A DNA stretch of 64,000 nucleotides from Engraulis encrasicolus (lineage: Eukaryota; Chordata; Actinopteri; Clupeiformes; Engraulidae), in assembly GCF_034702125.1 (NCBI RefSeq), contig NC_085857.1:55992714-56056713 (forward strand), read 5' to 3'. The position numbers were made by a program, and so were the translations under genes. Under the pieces are notes generated by a model. The model saw only the letters and a program-made list of their open reading frames with translations, had not been told where the DNA came from and did not search any database. Positions 21,810-35,245 of this stretch are shown here, one piece after another (position 1 is the stretch's first letter; each line of letters begins with the position of its first letter).

Positions 21810-22981
21810 TACAGCACTAACCATAATAATAAGTGATCTTAGGCTCAGCACTGCCGCAAACAAAGTTTCAGCACTTATCCTCCTCGACCTCAGTGCCGCC
21901 TTTGACACGATAGACCACAACATACTAATTGACCGCCTTGAATCTTGGGTAGGCTTGTCCGGTCACATCTTAGAGTGGTTCAAAACATATATTACAGGAA
22001 GGCAGTTTTTTGTCACCATCGGAGAATACGTCTCAAACAAGTATGATGTGCCTTTTGGAGTTGCTCAGGGTAGTTGCTTGGGCCCTCTCCTCTTCTCTCT
22101 ATATATGTTGCCCCTGGGCTCCATCATCAGAGAGCACAATGTTGATTTTCATAGCTATGCCGATGACACTCAACTATATATCTCTGTCGAGCCTAGCCAA
22201 ACCACTGGCATTCATGCCTTGACTAAATGCATGTCTGCCATCACAGATTGGATGAACAGTAACTTCCTAAAATTAAATGAGGATAAAACCGAAGTGTTGC
22301 TCATTGGGCCTAAGAAAAAACATGCAAAACTCCACTCAAGCCTAGGTGACCTAAGCATACACATTAAAGATAAGGTTACTAGCCTAGGTGTGGTCATAGA
22401 CTCGGATTTGAGCTTTGAGCCTCACATCAACAAGATAACAAAATCTGCTTTTTTCCATCTTAGAAATGTCAACAAAGTGCGCGGCTTGGCCCCCCGACAA
22501 GACGCTGAGAAACTTATTCATGCCTTTTTCACCAGTAGGATAGACTACTGCAATGCTCTCTTCTCTGGTCTCCCAAAAAAATTAATTGACAAATTACAAC
22601 TCATTCAAAATTCTGCGGCAAGAATCCTAACAAGAACCAGAATGAGAGAGCACATCTCTCCTGTCTTGGCAGACCTGCACTGGTTACCTGTCTCATACAG
22701 AATCGACTTTAAGATTCTGCTCACAGTATTTAAAGCATTAAATGGACTTGCCCCTAGTTATATCTCAGACATGCTCTCTTTTTATGCCCCTGCTCAGGTC
22801 CACTGATGCCAAGCTGCTAAGGACCCCCACCCCCCTGCAGAAGAAGATCGGCGACGCCGCGTTTGCCTGCTATGCGCCCAAGAGATGGAACGCCCTCCCC
22901 ATCGAGATCCGATCAGCCACCTCCGTCGACTCCTTCAAGAAGCAGCTGAAGACCCACCTCTTCATCCTTGCCAACTCCTAG
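21810..22981 (+). pseudogene. L2-type LINE reverse transcriptase, 5'-truncated and frameshifted
   Basis: Target-primed retrotransposon reverse transcriptase, C-terminal part only. Motifs in order: LILLDLSAAFDTIDH (catalytic Asp), GVAQGSCLGPLLFSLYMLPL, the active-site box YADDTQLY, NEDKTEVLLIG, then the thumb/C-terminal LADLHWLPVSYRIDFKILL. This sequence order is typical of fish L2/CR1 LINEs. The frame runs to a stop at 22804-22806, but homology continues in another frame (RSTDAKLL, PKRWNALPIEIRSA) to 22981, so a frameshift lies near 22795. The endonuclease and N-terminal parts are absent; the break is at the GT repeat. Not functional. Confidence 0.9.
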
Positions 22982-23350
22982 CTGCCAAGGCGTCATAGTG
23001 TCCCAGCTGCCGCAGCGCCCTTACTACTCGCAACCAGCCCTGGCAGGGGGCTCCCCTAGGTGGCCGCTGGTCTCTGCCTGAGGTTTCTTCCTGACTATAG
23101 GGGGTCTTTTTTCTCAGACCTCACTCAGCTTTTTTTTCCCCCTTACAAACTATGAATCAAGCGAAATGGAGTTTTTCCTCACCCCTGATGCCACCAGGGG
23201 CCGCACCTGAGCGCCCAATCTCTGTGTGACTATCTATGACTTATGATAGGCCCAGCCACTATGGACCTTACACATCTAAGAATCCTGGTACTAACCTACG
23301 TTGACCTTATGACTCTACATTCTCTGTCTATCTCTTCTTCCTCTGCCTTC
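22982..23350 (+). mobile_element. L2 LINE 3' UTR
   Basis: After the coding remnant come GAGGTTTCTTCCTGA and GGAGTTTTTCCTCACC, the conserved 3' UTR phrases of fish L2 LINEs. It ends in a (TA)n tract at about 23353-23371. Confidence 0.65.
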
Positions 23351-23372
23351 CTGCTATATATATATATATATA

Positions 23373-23793
23373 CAGTATATCACGAAAGTGAATACACCCC
23401 TCACCGTTTTGCAGATTTTTGAGTATATCTTTTCATAGGAAATCATTACAGAAATGTAACTTTGACACAATGATTAGTGACCTTTTAACAACTATATATA
23501 AAATATTTAACCGCTTACATTTCTTGTTCACTCAGAAAAAAACAAAATACAGCCATTAATGTTTGAACATGTACTCACAAAAGTGAGTACACCCCAGATT
23601 AAAATCCGGTAGAGAAGGGGCTATGTTGGCTCGAATCGTCTCGAAATGAAAAGGGATGACAAGGGAGGTCATCAGTGTGCGTTTCAACCTTTCTTTGCAT
23701 TGAACTTTCAAATGTTGAGTCTGCATCTGGCTTAAATAGATTGGTGTGAGATTTGAATGCAATCCTATGGAGAATATCATGATCTGCTTCAGT
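23373..23793 (-). mobile_element. Left Tc1-type arm of an inverted pair
   Basis: Begins CAGTATATCACGAAAGTGAA after TA (23371-23372) and repeats GTACTCACAAAAGTGAGTAC internally, the double-binding-site layout of Tc1 long inverted repeats. About 420 bp match the inverse of 29787-30197. No intact transposase. Confidence 0.75.
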
Positions 23794-23879
23794 AGTCCTT
23801 TTAACCCCTTTTAGCAGAGCCTATGTTTTAACTTTACTGTCACCAATATTGTAGTGACTGAGTTTTAACCTGTTACTTA

Positions 23880-24530
23880 AAGGAGAAGTCCAGTTTTTTT
23901 AACATTAAGGCCATTTTCTGAGTGGTCTGCAATGTTTTAGAGTCCCCCTCACCGTTTATTTCATGATTGCTGCAGTCTCTGTTATTTGGCTGATTTGGAT
24001 TTGATCTCAACTAGCTTTAGAATGGCCGTCTATGGGCACCTGCTACTCTGTTCTTAAAATCACCTTTAACATTTGTTTTGAAGAATATGCAACTCAGCAA
24101 GTGTTCAGCAGTATTCACTGGTGTTCCTTAGCAATTTTTGTAGCGAAATATGGCATCTGTCATGTTTTATGTGTGTTTTATGTAGCAATTTGTAAATTAA
24201 GTTTCACTTTCACTTTCACTTTCTTTCACAAAATGGCAAATAAAAAATGACAGAAGCCAAATTTCGCCTTGAAACTTGTTAGGGACTGCTAGTGAACACC
24301 CCTAACCACTTTGTGAGCTGTAGAGTTTCGAAAACAAATGTTTAAGGTGATTTTAAGAACAGAGTTGCAGGTGCTCATAGACGGCCATTCTAAAGCTGGT
24401 TGAGATCAAATCCAAACCAGCCAAATAACAGAGACTGCAGCAAACATGAAATAAACGGTGAGGGGGACTCTAAAACATTGCAGACCACTCAGAAAATGGC
24501 CTCAATGTTAAAAAAACTGGACTTCCCCTT
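23880..24530. mobile_element. 651-bp MITE with ~200-bp inverted arms
   Basis: Ends AAGGAGAAGTCCAG and CTGGACTTCCCCTT; arms at about 23880-24080 and 24325-24530 are near-perfect inverted repeats. The 6-bp direct repeat TACTTA flanks it (23874-23879 and 24531-24536). The centre has a short (TTTCAC)n tract. No transposase. Confidence 0.8.
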
Positions 24531-24535
24531 TACTT

Positions 24536-24914
24536 AAGGCTCTTGGTAATGTCGTAGCAATGTTGCTGTGATGTATTTGAGTCTTTTCGGTCATGGGTGA
24601 TCAGTCTTGCTGATAACCCATCTTTGCATAGAGGCTACAAAGATGCATGTAAATTCAATTAAGGTTTTATTGCTTCAATGCTATGATGTGTTAATGCTAC
24701 ACTACTGTGATTTGCATCTTTATAGTATACTTTTATGAAATGTATTGTTAATTATCTACATTGTTCAGCAATAAAAAAAGAGATCTGAAATATTATGCAT
24801 TCTTGTATTTTGTTTTTTAAATTGATCTCAATTGTATTGGTAAACAATTCTGGTATATTTCACCTTAATGTACTAATGTAAAGTCATAATTGTTTTTTGT
24901 AAATCTCCTTGCAA
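24536..24914. other. No gene seen
   Basis: AT-rich interior of the AACCCA element. Together with 23800-23870 it is distantly similar, in the same orientation, to 26695-26880 (shared TCATAGCAATGTTG-like and TTATTGTCACCAA-like phrases). Confidence 0.4.
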
Positions 24915-25189
24915 TTTAAATACCCAATATTGGGTTAAAGTATGAACCCAACAAAGAAGTCAATATGACCCAATAATGTGGTAGTAGGTCTGACCCATGT
25001 AATGGGTTCTTTTAACACAGCAATTTGGTCAGAATGACCCATTTAGTTGGTTTAGAGGAATGACCCAATCTGAGGGTTAAAATATTTTAACCCAGGCAAA
25101 GGGTAGGCCCAATACTGAACCAGGGCCTGGGTCAGAAAATAACCCAATTTGGGTTGTTTTTGACCCAGCCTTTTTAAGAGTATGTGCAC

Positions 25190-25865
25190 ATTACCGATCT
25201 AGCCATGGGCTCATCGATCTGGTCCATTAACAGTCACTTTCACAAGTTCATAAAACCATTGACAAAATTGTCTAAAGACCTTTCTTGACCCAGTCTTGAC
25301 TTAAGTTTCTTGTTGAGTGGTCTTCAGGTTTCAACCTGTTTTACCTTGGTCATGTCTCTGAGTGCTGAATACAATGTTCTTCTGGACACTCGATGTAGGT
25401 TTCAGTTCTGGAATATAACAGCACTGCAGGGTAATAATTTTGTGGTAGTTTGACCTTCAATTCTTCTCAATCCGGCAGTTACTTTGTGAGCACAATGCAT
25501 GTGACACTGATAGCTTCGTAACAGTGCATTAGATGGATATGACCAATATCTGGGCAATTTCAAGACAGCCACATCCCTCTGGAAGACTTCAATCTTTTAT
25601 ATTATTTATGACTTTTCAGAGTTTGTTAGATCTATTTTGTGGCCCATTTTCCCAGAGGAAAACAAAGTTGCCTAATAATTATGCACACCTGATATAGGGT
25701 ATTGGGCTCCTTCGATCACACCGTCTCTTATTATACAAATATGCATGACCTGGAATGCTTAAATCCAATAGGTGTTCATGTCCATAGAGGTTGGTGGCGG
25801 AAAATATGCATATAATGGACAATATGGTCAAAAAACATGTTTGCCTAATAATTCTGCACACAGTG
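25190..25865 (-). mobile_element. Right mariner arm of the inverted pair
   Basis: Ends in TAATAATTCTGCACACAGTG, exactly complementary to the first 20 bases of the 17187 arm, followed by TA at 25866-25867. Similar to the left arm over its whole length and likewise truncated in the transposase. Confidence 0.75.
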
Positions 25866-26102
25866 TATTACGACGTCGTTTTGAGTTGTGCAAGACTTTA
25901 AAATGTTTGTGTGTAACCACCGAGATATGATACCCCCATTCTATCATATTGCATAGCTGATATAGCTGAGGCTAACGGGATATTATCAAACTTTCTCAAA
26001 ATGCATCCTTTTGCCTTGATTTTGCTCTAGAGTGACTGTATTTCATCCCAAACATGCAAAAATGAGGCAAACTTGTTCCAACTCCGGATAAATCCTTTAA
26101 CT

Positions 26103-29407
<3,305 letters not shown>

Positions 29408-29689
29408 GAGAAAAAAATATTGTTTTGGGGGACATATGTACTCATTTCTAATTTGATAAATCCAACAGAAGTCTCAAAAGAGTTGGGACGGGGACAATAA
29501 ATGGCAGCAAATATCGAGGAAGACTAAAAACAAAACAAAAGACAACACTTAACAGTTAAATACATTAACCGATGAGATGATTTTATATAAAAACAGTGTT
29601 AATTCCTATCTTGGACATGATTTCACCAGCTTAAATGGTGGGTGTATTCCTTGTCATGTTTTGCAATGTTTTACTAAATGTCTACTTAA

Positions 29690-29760
29690 TGGTAGTGGGA
29701 CTGACATGGTTTGGGGATGCATGAATGCTGTCAACATTGGTAATCTGAAATACACCTAAA
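29690..29760 (+). pseudogene. Tc1 transposase fragment
   Basis: The plus-strand frame reads MVWGCMNAVNIGNLKY, matching the conserved MVWGC(M/F) segment near the second catalytic Asp region of Tc1 transposases, then stops. Flanking coding sequence is lost. Confidence 0.55.
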
Positions 29761-29786
29761 AGAAACATGCATGTCAACATGCACTG

Positions 29787-30197
29787 TGACTACTGAAGCA
29801 GATCCTGATATTCTCCATAGGATTGCATTCAAATCTCACACCAATCTATTTAAGCCAGATGCAGACTCAAAATGTAAAAGTTCAATGCAAAGAAAGGTTG
29901 AAACGCACACTGATGACTGATGACTTCGTTTCAATTCGAGACGATTCGAGCCAACACAGCCCCTTCTCTACCGGATTTTAATCTGGGGTGTACTCACTTT
30001 TGTGAGTACATGTTCAAACATTCATGGCTGTATTTAGTTTTTTTCTGAGTGAACAAGAAATTTAAGCGATTAAATATGTTGCTAAAAGGTCACTAATCAT
30101 TGTGTCAAAGTGAAATTTCTGTAATGCTTTCCTATGAAAAGATATACTCAAAAATCTGCAAAACTGTGAGGGGTGTATTCACTTTTGTGATATACTG
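29787..30197 (+). mobile_element. Right Tc1-type arm of the inverted pair
   Basis: Ends GTATTCACTTTTGTGATATA then CTG, complementary to the 23373 arm, followed by TA (30198-30199). It contains the inner GTACTCACTTTTGTGAGTAC copy of the binding repeat. Confidence 0.75.
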
Positions 30198-30644
30198 TAT
30201 ATTGTCCGTCAGTACAATTCATTTTGAAATGTTCTTCTTTGTTGTTTGATCTTATTTGGATGTTTACTAAATTTCACTGATCCCCGTCCCAACTTATTTG
30301 AGACGTGTTGGATTTATCAAATTAGAAATGAGTACATATGTCCCCCAAAACAATATTTTTTCTCGGTTTTAACACTTAATATGTTGTCTTTTCACTATTC
30401 TCCATCTAATGAATAGATTGAATGTTTTGAAAATGATAGCATTTTGATTTTATTCACTGTTTACCAAACGTCCCAACTTCATCGGAGTTGGGTTTGTAGA
30501 TACACATTATACAAATGTGTTGTCGATTCATTTCAACATTTGTTCACATTGCACTGAATCTGTGGAGCTCTTGCAACAACAACAAAAATCACACACACAC
30601 ATAGCACGTTCTCTTATAACACAACACTGTTCTGATGCTGCTGA

Positions 30645-30845
30645 GTGAGGTGTGTGTGTGTGCGTGCATGCATCTACGTCTACATGTGTGTGTTCCTATG
30701 CTGCGTGAGGTGTGTGTGTGTCTATGTGTGTGTGTTCCTGTGCTGCGTGAGGTGTGTGTGTGTCTACATGTGTGTGTTCCTGTGCTGAGTGAGGTGTGTG
30801 TTTGTGTCTACATGTGTGTGTTCCTGTGCTGCGTGAGGTGTGTGC
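30645..30845 (-). repeat. ~45-bp minisatellite derived from the last zinc finger
   Basis: Four to five units of CTGCGTGAGGTGTGTGTG with CTACATGTGTGTGTTCCTGT lie just past and across the stop of the zinc-finger gene. Read on the gene's strand, units give LTQHRNTHM-like or HAAQEHTHVDTHTP peptides, so the array arose by duplication of the end of finger 6. Confidence 0.7.
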
Positions 30846-33800
30846 GCCTCCTGAACCCCTTCCCGCACCTCTCACACACATGCGGCCTCTCGTCCGTGTG
30901 TATGAGCGTGTGTTTCCTCAGATCCGACGCCTGGCTGAACGACGCTCCGCACGACACACACACATGCGGCCGGAACCCTGTGTGAGTGCTCTGGTGCACG
31001 CCGCATTCCGCTCGGGTTCTAAAGCGCTTGGGGCAGGCGGAGCAGGCGAAGGGCTTCTGGCCCGAATGGATCAACTGGTGCCTTTTCAGGTTGGCGGCCC
31101 TGCTGAAGTCTTTGCCACAGTCTGGACACTTCAACGACTGATGCTGTGTGTGCGTCGGAGAGTGTGTTATTTGAGAGTGTGTGTTTTGAGTGTGCGTTTG
31201 CGGCTGTGAGGATGTGCTGCTTTGAGACTGTGTTTGAATGTGTGTGTGCTGAGAGTGTGTGCTCTTCTGGTGTACGTTTTGATGGATGCTGTCTGGTTGT
31301 GTGTCTGTAGAGTTTGGGTTTTGAGGGTGTGTGTCTGTTGAATGTGTATCTAAAGAGTGTGTGTGGGTCTGAGAGTGTGTGTGAGAGTGTGTGTCTGTCG
31401 TAGAGTGTGTGTTTTTGTGTGTGTTTTGGTGTAGGCGCAGGTCAGTGCTGTCCCTGAACCTCCTGTCACAGGTGGAGCAGGCGTGGGCTTTCCACTGGCC
31501 ACCAGAGTGGATCCTCATGTGCCTGCTGAGGTTGGTCTTCAGGGTGAAGCCGTGACCACACAGGGGACACAGGTGAGGCCTGTCCACACCACCTGCACAG
31601 AGAAGACCAGAGTCGAGTACTATTACTAATCCTACTCCTAATATTACTAATACAAATCGACGCATAAAACCTAATACACATTATTGCACATTAAACACAC
31701 AGGGGACACAGGTGAGGCTTATCCATAGCAACCCTCTGATCTTAAGACCCCCTCCCTAACCATTGGCAGGGTAACTTCCTACGCCTTTTACATGAGCAAA
31801 TTCAAGCACTTTTCAAGCATCTCCAAGCACCAAATTTTCAGATTTCCAATTTCCAGCACCTGAAAAAGTACAAGTGTGACAAGAAGAGCCGCTCAGAGCT
31901 TTTTCTAAAAAAAAATCCACCGCCATGGAAGGGGGCAATGGCCCCCTGGTTGGGAAACACTGTGGGACACTTGGTAGACTGAGTGGGATGGGGTGTGTGC
32001 AGAGACAGTCTGTATAAGGAGACGGAAAACTTCAGAAAGTGCACAAAGGAATAAACGGGGACAATTCGCTATGCAGACGCGTGCTTGCACATATCCCACC
32101 TGTTCGGCAACAAGAGCCAATTGCTTGCTGAGCTGCGCTGTCATTTATCCAATCATCTCGCTGCCTCGACGCGTAAGCTTTTGTGATTGCTCAAACCCAA
32201 TCGATATGCCCTCAGAATCTGCCTCTGCTGGTGAGTTGCTGATGACATGTGCGGTTCACATCAGGTAGCTACTCGTGAGGTTGCAACGGAGTCCGCGGCC
32301 ACTTCCCAAAGACCGCGGCACAGAACGTGTCTCATGAAATTCTGTGCATGTGCAGTTCAACACATCAGTAAGAAAATGATGATTTGCAGTGCTGCTTTCA
32401 TATACGGCCAATCGGAGATAGCCGTCATAAACTAGTTTTCATTGCGATTCCAACCATATGGGCTGTGGGTTGCTCCGTTGTTCCATTTCTGTGTAATCTT
32501 TTTGGGAAAGATGCCCATGGTCTTACTACCGTAATCTGAAATTGCAACCCTGAGGCGGAGCCAAGCTGATGGCCGCCGAGTAAATTTGGGGTGTGGGTTG
32601 TGGGGGTCGAGCACTCAAAGCGCTTAACCTTGTATGCCTCAAATTCACCCATTCGGACACACATTGGTGTGGTAGTAGCTGCCACGCAGGGTACCACCAG
32701 AGATTCTTTAAGTATATAGAGATATGCCAATGTAATAGGTTGCTATGGGCACCTAACATGACCAGGTTCCGGTCTGCCTAAATGGGCGTGTCATAATACA
32801 TTAGCATTGAATAGAACAGTCCTTAGGTCTGTTGCAATTATGGAACCCAGAAACAATGGGCCAATGGAACCTCTCTCTCTCTACTCTCTCAGGTACCACC
32901 CTGCCTCCAGGAGCAATTTGGACACATTGATGGAGTCAGGCGGAGGGGGGCTCGAACCTGCAACCTTCTGGCTGCTGAACAGTTCCTCTACCCGCACCTG
33001 AGCCACCACCGCCCCATATGATGTACAGTATGTTAGTGTTTAGCACAATCAAAGATTTTCTTAGTTCTAATTATAGACGGTCTCTGGTGCAATCCTCTGC
33101 ACTTAATCACGAGCTTGCCAACACCCTTTTGATGATTTAAAAAAAAAAACATTATACAAAAACCCGCCAATTGAAAAGGGGCGTGTGGGCTTTTTGTAGC
33201 CATTGTGTGAAAGTATAATTTTTTCTGCTGAAGCAAATTGATTCACGATGGTTCTATAGAATCTTACCATCTCTGGTGCTGGTCTCCTGGTGGGCGATGA
33301 ACCCACTGCGTGTTCCTCCTGCATCTGCTGCACTGGACTTGCGATTAACAGTCCCTGAATTAGATTTCTCTCCAGTGTGATGTTTCTCTGCAGCTACTCT
33401 CTTTGGAGTTTGTTTGGCTTTTCTTCTTTTCTCCTCATGGCCAGTCCCTCTATAAAGCCCTTCTGCAGTGTTGGTTTCCTGATGACCAGTCACTGTGTTG
33501 GATGTCTCTCCAGTGTCTGGTGTCTCTGCCATGTTGGCCTTGGCTCTGTGACGAGGGGTCCGACAGGGGTCGGATGGGAAGTGATGCAATTCTATTCCTT
33601 CTTTCTCTTCCTTCTTCACAGCTGTGTGCATTAGTGGTGGTAAACACTGTTCAACTTTACAGCTTTGGAAACACAATGTGTCTGAGGTGTCGCTTTTAAA
33701 GCCCTGTGGAAATATAGAGCTATCTTCCCTCTTCATTCTCTTTGGTGAACACGGTTCGTCTGTATAGTTTTGAAAAGAAAATGTTCCATAGTCTGGTTGC

Positions 33801-34134
33801 ATTTCTGAGCTCTCTTCCCTTTTAATCCAGTTTAGTGAACACTGTTCAACTTTACAGCTTTGGAAACAGAACACGTCTGAGTTGTCCGTTTTACAATCTT
33901 GTGGAAATAGAGAGTTGTCTTCCATTTTAATACTCTTCGGTGAAAACTGTTCAGCACCCAGCTCCATTTCACAACCGTGCTGCAGTGAAGAGCTCCCTCT
34001 TCCTGTCTCTGTGGAACAGGGGAACTCCAACAGGAAATGATGTAATTCTATTTCTTCTTCGTCCTTTACAGTCATCTGCAGTGGTGGTGGTGGAGATGGG
34101 GGGCGGGTCCAGGCATTGCTCTTCTGTATTCTGT
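30808..34134 (-). CDS. C2H2 zinc-finger protein (two coding exons seen, 5' end missing)
   Basis: Probable DNA-binding nuclear regulator. Exons on the minus strand: 34134-33268 and 31592-30808, joined GT-AG in phase 1; stop at 30808. The upstream exon is open before its first ATG (34075; preceding residues IQKSNAWTRPPSPPPLQ), so the true start is probably in an exon I could not find. From that ATG the product is 530 residues. The N-terminal half is acidic with four psi-K-x-E/D SUMO-type sites (IKMED, IKREE, MKRED, VKKEE) and a twice-repeated CFQSCKVEQC. The C-terminal half has two fingers (CPLCGHGFTLKTNLSRHMRIH is the first), a ~90-residue His/Thr/Ser/Gln-rich linker, then four more fingers ending HLTQHRNTHM. 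No KRAB, SCAN or BTB domain is visible in what can be read. Confidence 0.85.
31694..31719. repeat. Short duplicate of zinc-finger exon sequence
   Basis: About 24 bases including CACAGGGGACACAGGTGAGG repeat those at 31557-31580 (finger 1 coding region) inside the upstream intron. A small local duplication. Confidence 0.6.
31943..31962. mobile_element. Isolated hAT MITE right terminus
   Basis: GGTTGGGAAACACTG preceded by a CCCCCT run, as at the right end of the 66-228 MITE. I did not find its left partner, so it is a fragment. Confidence 0.4.
32870..33016 (-). mobile_element. tRNA-derived SINE
   Basis: Minus strand: head GGGGCGGTGGTGGCTCAGG with A box GTGGCTCAGGTGCGG and B box GGTTCGAGCCC, then a body without similarity to the other SINEs here. 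It lies in the intron of the zinc-finger gene. Confidence 0.65.
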
Positions 34135-34189
34135 CTGTAGAAAAAACGAATCCGAAAAGAATCAGTCAGTTAGCATTTTTTTCTGAACT

Positions 34190-34340
34190 ACGTATTTTTT
34201 GGTCTTTTTATGACTATTTGTGATAGCACAGGAAGGAGCGGGGAGAGAAGGGCAAGGACTGCCAAATGACCCGGGCCGGAATCGAACCCAGGTCGCCGGC
34301 GTAGCAGCCCAGTGCCCTGTCGTTAGAGCCACTGTAGGGT
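34190..34340 (-). mobile_element. tRNA-derived SINE
   Basis: Minus strand: perfect B box GGTTCGATTCC and TGGCTCTAACGACAGGGCAC head, ending CTCCTTCCTGTGC then a CATAAAAA tail, a layout common in fish SINEs. Confidence 0.65.
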
Positions 34341-34359
34341 CAGCCTGTTGCATTTTATA

Positions 34360-34515
34360 CAAAGAGGCAAATGTGGAAATGGGGTACTTTTTAAATAGAC
34401 TTGAAGGACACTGTTTGGGTGTATGCTGTCCCATGAATTGTGGTAGTGGAAGGGTGGGATTCAAACCTGCAACCCTCTGACCATTTCCTTAACCATTAGA
34501 CCACAGCCGGCGACA
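34360..34515 (-). mobile_element. tRNA-derived SINE, second family
   Basis: Minus strand: CTGTGGTCTAATGGTTAAGG head (A box) and B box GGTTTGAATCC. Directly upstream of the previous SINE. Confidence 0.6.
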
Positions 34516-34639
34516 TTTACAATCGCTTAGTGATGGGGATAGGTATTCAGGTGGAATATGTGAAAATGAAAGCCCATTTGGGAAACTCAAACTCCCATTG
34601 TCATTGTAACACAGCTCTCCACAGCACACAAGTGTTCAC

Positions 34640-35000
34640 TGCACACTAAAGCATGACACGGGAGTGGATTTTCACTCCCGTCCCATCCCGGTCCCAGAAA
34701 AAAAAATCCCATGCCCGTCCCATCCCGGACTGGAGTTAAAGAAACAAAGCCCATCCCATCCAGTCCAGTAAAGAATGTTTCCCAATCCTGCCCACTCCCA
34801 CTCAAAATCAATCCCACTCCCGTTTCGTCAAATAAACAAGGTTTTTTAAAATGGAAAAATCAATCATCTATTTTTGGCATTCCCGATTCATTTTTATTCC
34901 CACTCTTGCCCACTCCCATTCATCTTTATTCCTACTCTTGCCCGCTCCTGTTCGTCTTTAAAATTTTGACTCCCACGGGAATTCTTGAAAAATGTCACCC
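34640..35000. repeat. hAT-like element rich in TCCCATCCCG motifs
   Basis: Dense, degenerate CCCGTCCCATCCCG/CCCACTCCC motifs lie between CATGACACGGGAGTGG and TTTTGACTCCCACGGGAA, a weak inverted pair. It resembles non-autonomous fish hAT elements, but I cannot fix ends or TSD. Confidence 0.35.
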
Positions 35001-35009
35001 TCTACAGCA

Positions 35010-35245
35010 CACAACAAAATTGTATGCCTCAGCAGTGCAAGGGAGCAGGCCTCAATGGTGCCCCGAGGGAGCAGTGCGGTGGGACGGTACCATGCTCAGG
35101 GTACCTCAGTCATGGAGGGTGATGGAGGAGAGCACTGGTTAATTACTCCCCCCACCAATCTGGCGGGTCAGGAGTCGAACCGGTAACCTTTGGGCTACAA
35201 GTCTGACTCCCCTATCCGGCGCTTACCCATGACTGGCCCAGGTCA
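35010..35245 (-). mobile_element. tRNA-derived SINE, third family
   Basis: Minus strand: GGGTAAGCGCCGGATAGGGG (A-box region) and B box GGTTCGACTCCTG, with a body containing AGTAATTAACCAGTGCTCTC. Distinct from the other SINEs in this stretch. Confidence 0.6.

Larger units (their letters stand above)
17949..25181. mobile_element. ~7.2-kb element with AACCCA-rich inverted termini
   Basis: Left terminus ACTCTAAAAAGAGCTGGGTT and right terminus (inverse ACTCTTAAAAAGGCTGGGTC) are inverted. Both subterminal zones (17949-18120 and 24915-25181) are packed with AACCCA/TGGGTC motifs. The flanking octamers GAGTGCAC and ATGTGCAC agree at 6 of 8 positions, so a hAT-like 8-bp TSD is possible. No transposase was found inside. 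It carries exon-like segments (18.2-21.4 kb), MITEs, a 5'-truncated L2 LINE and a Tc1 arm. It sits exactly between two inverted mariner arms. Confidence 0.55.
29408..30366. repeat. 87-bp inverted repeats flanking a Tc1 fragment
   Basis: 29408-29494 and 30280-30366 are inverted copies (shared phrases TTGTTTTGGGGGACATATGT and GATAAATCCAAC, then GTTGGGACGGGGA). The sequence between is a partial Tc1 copy. Probably another element into which the Tc1 copy inserted, or its termini. Confidence 0.6.

Noticed and set aside
22742..22981. Separate small gene after the reverse transcriptase
   Set aside because: It is the frameshifted C-terminal continuation of the same L2 LINE protein.
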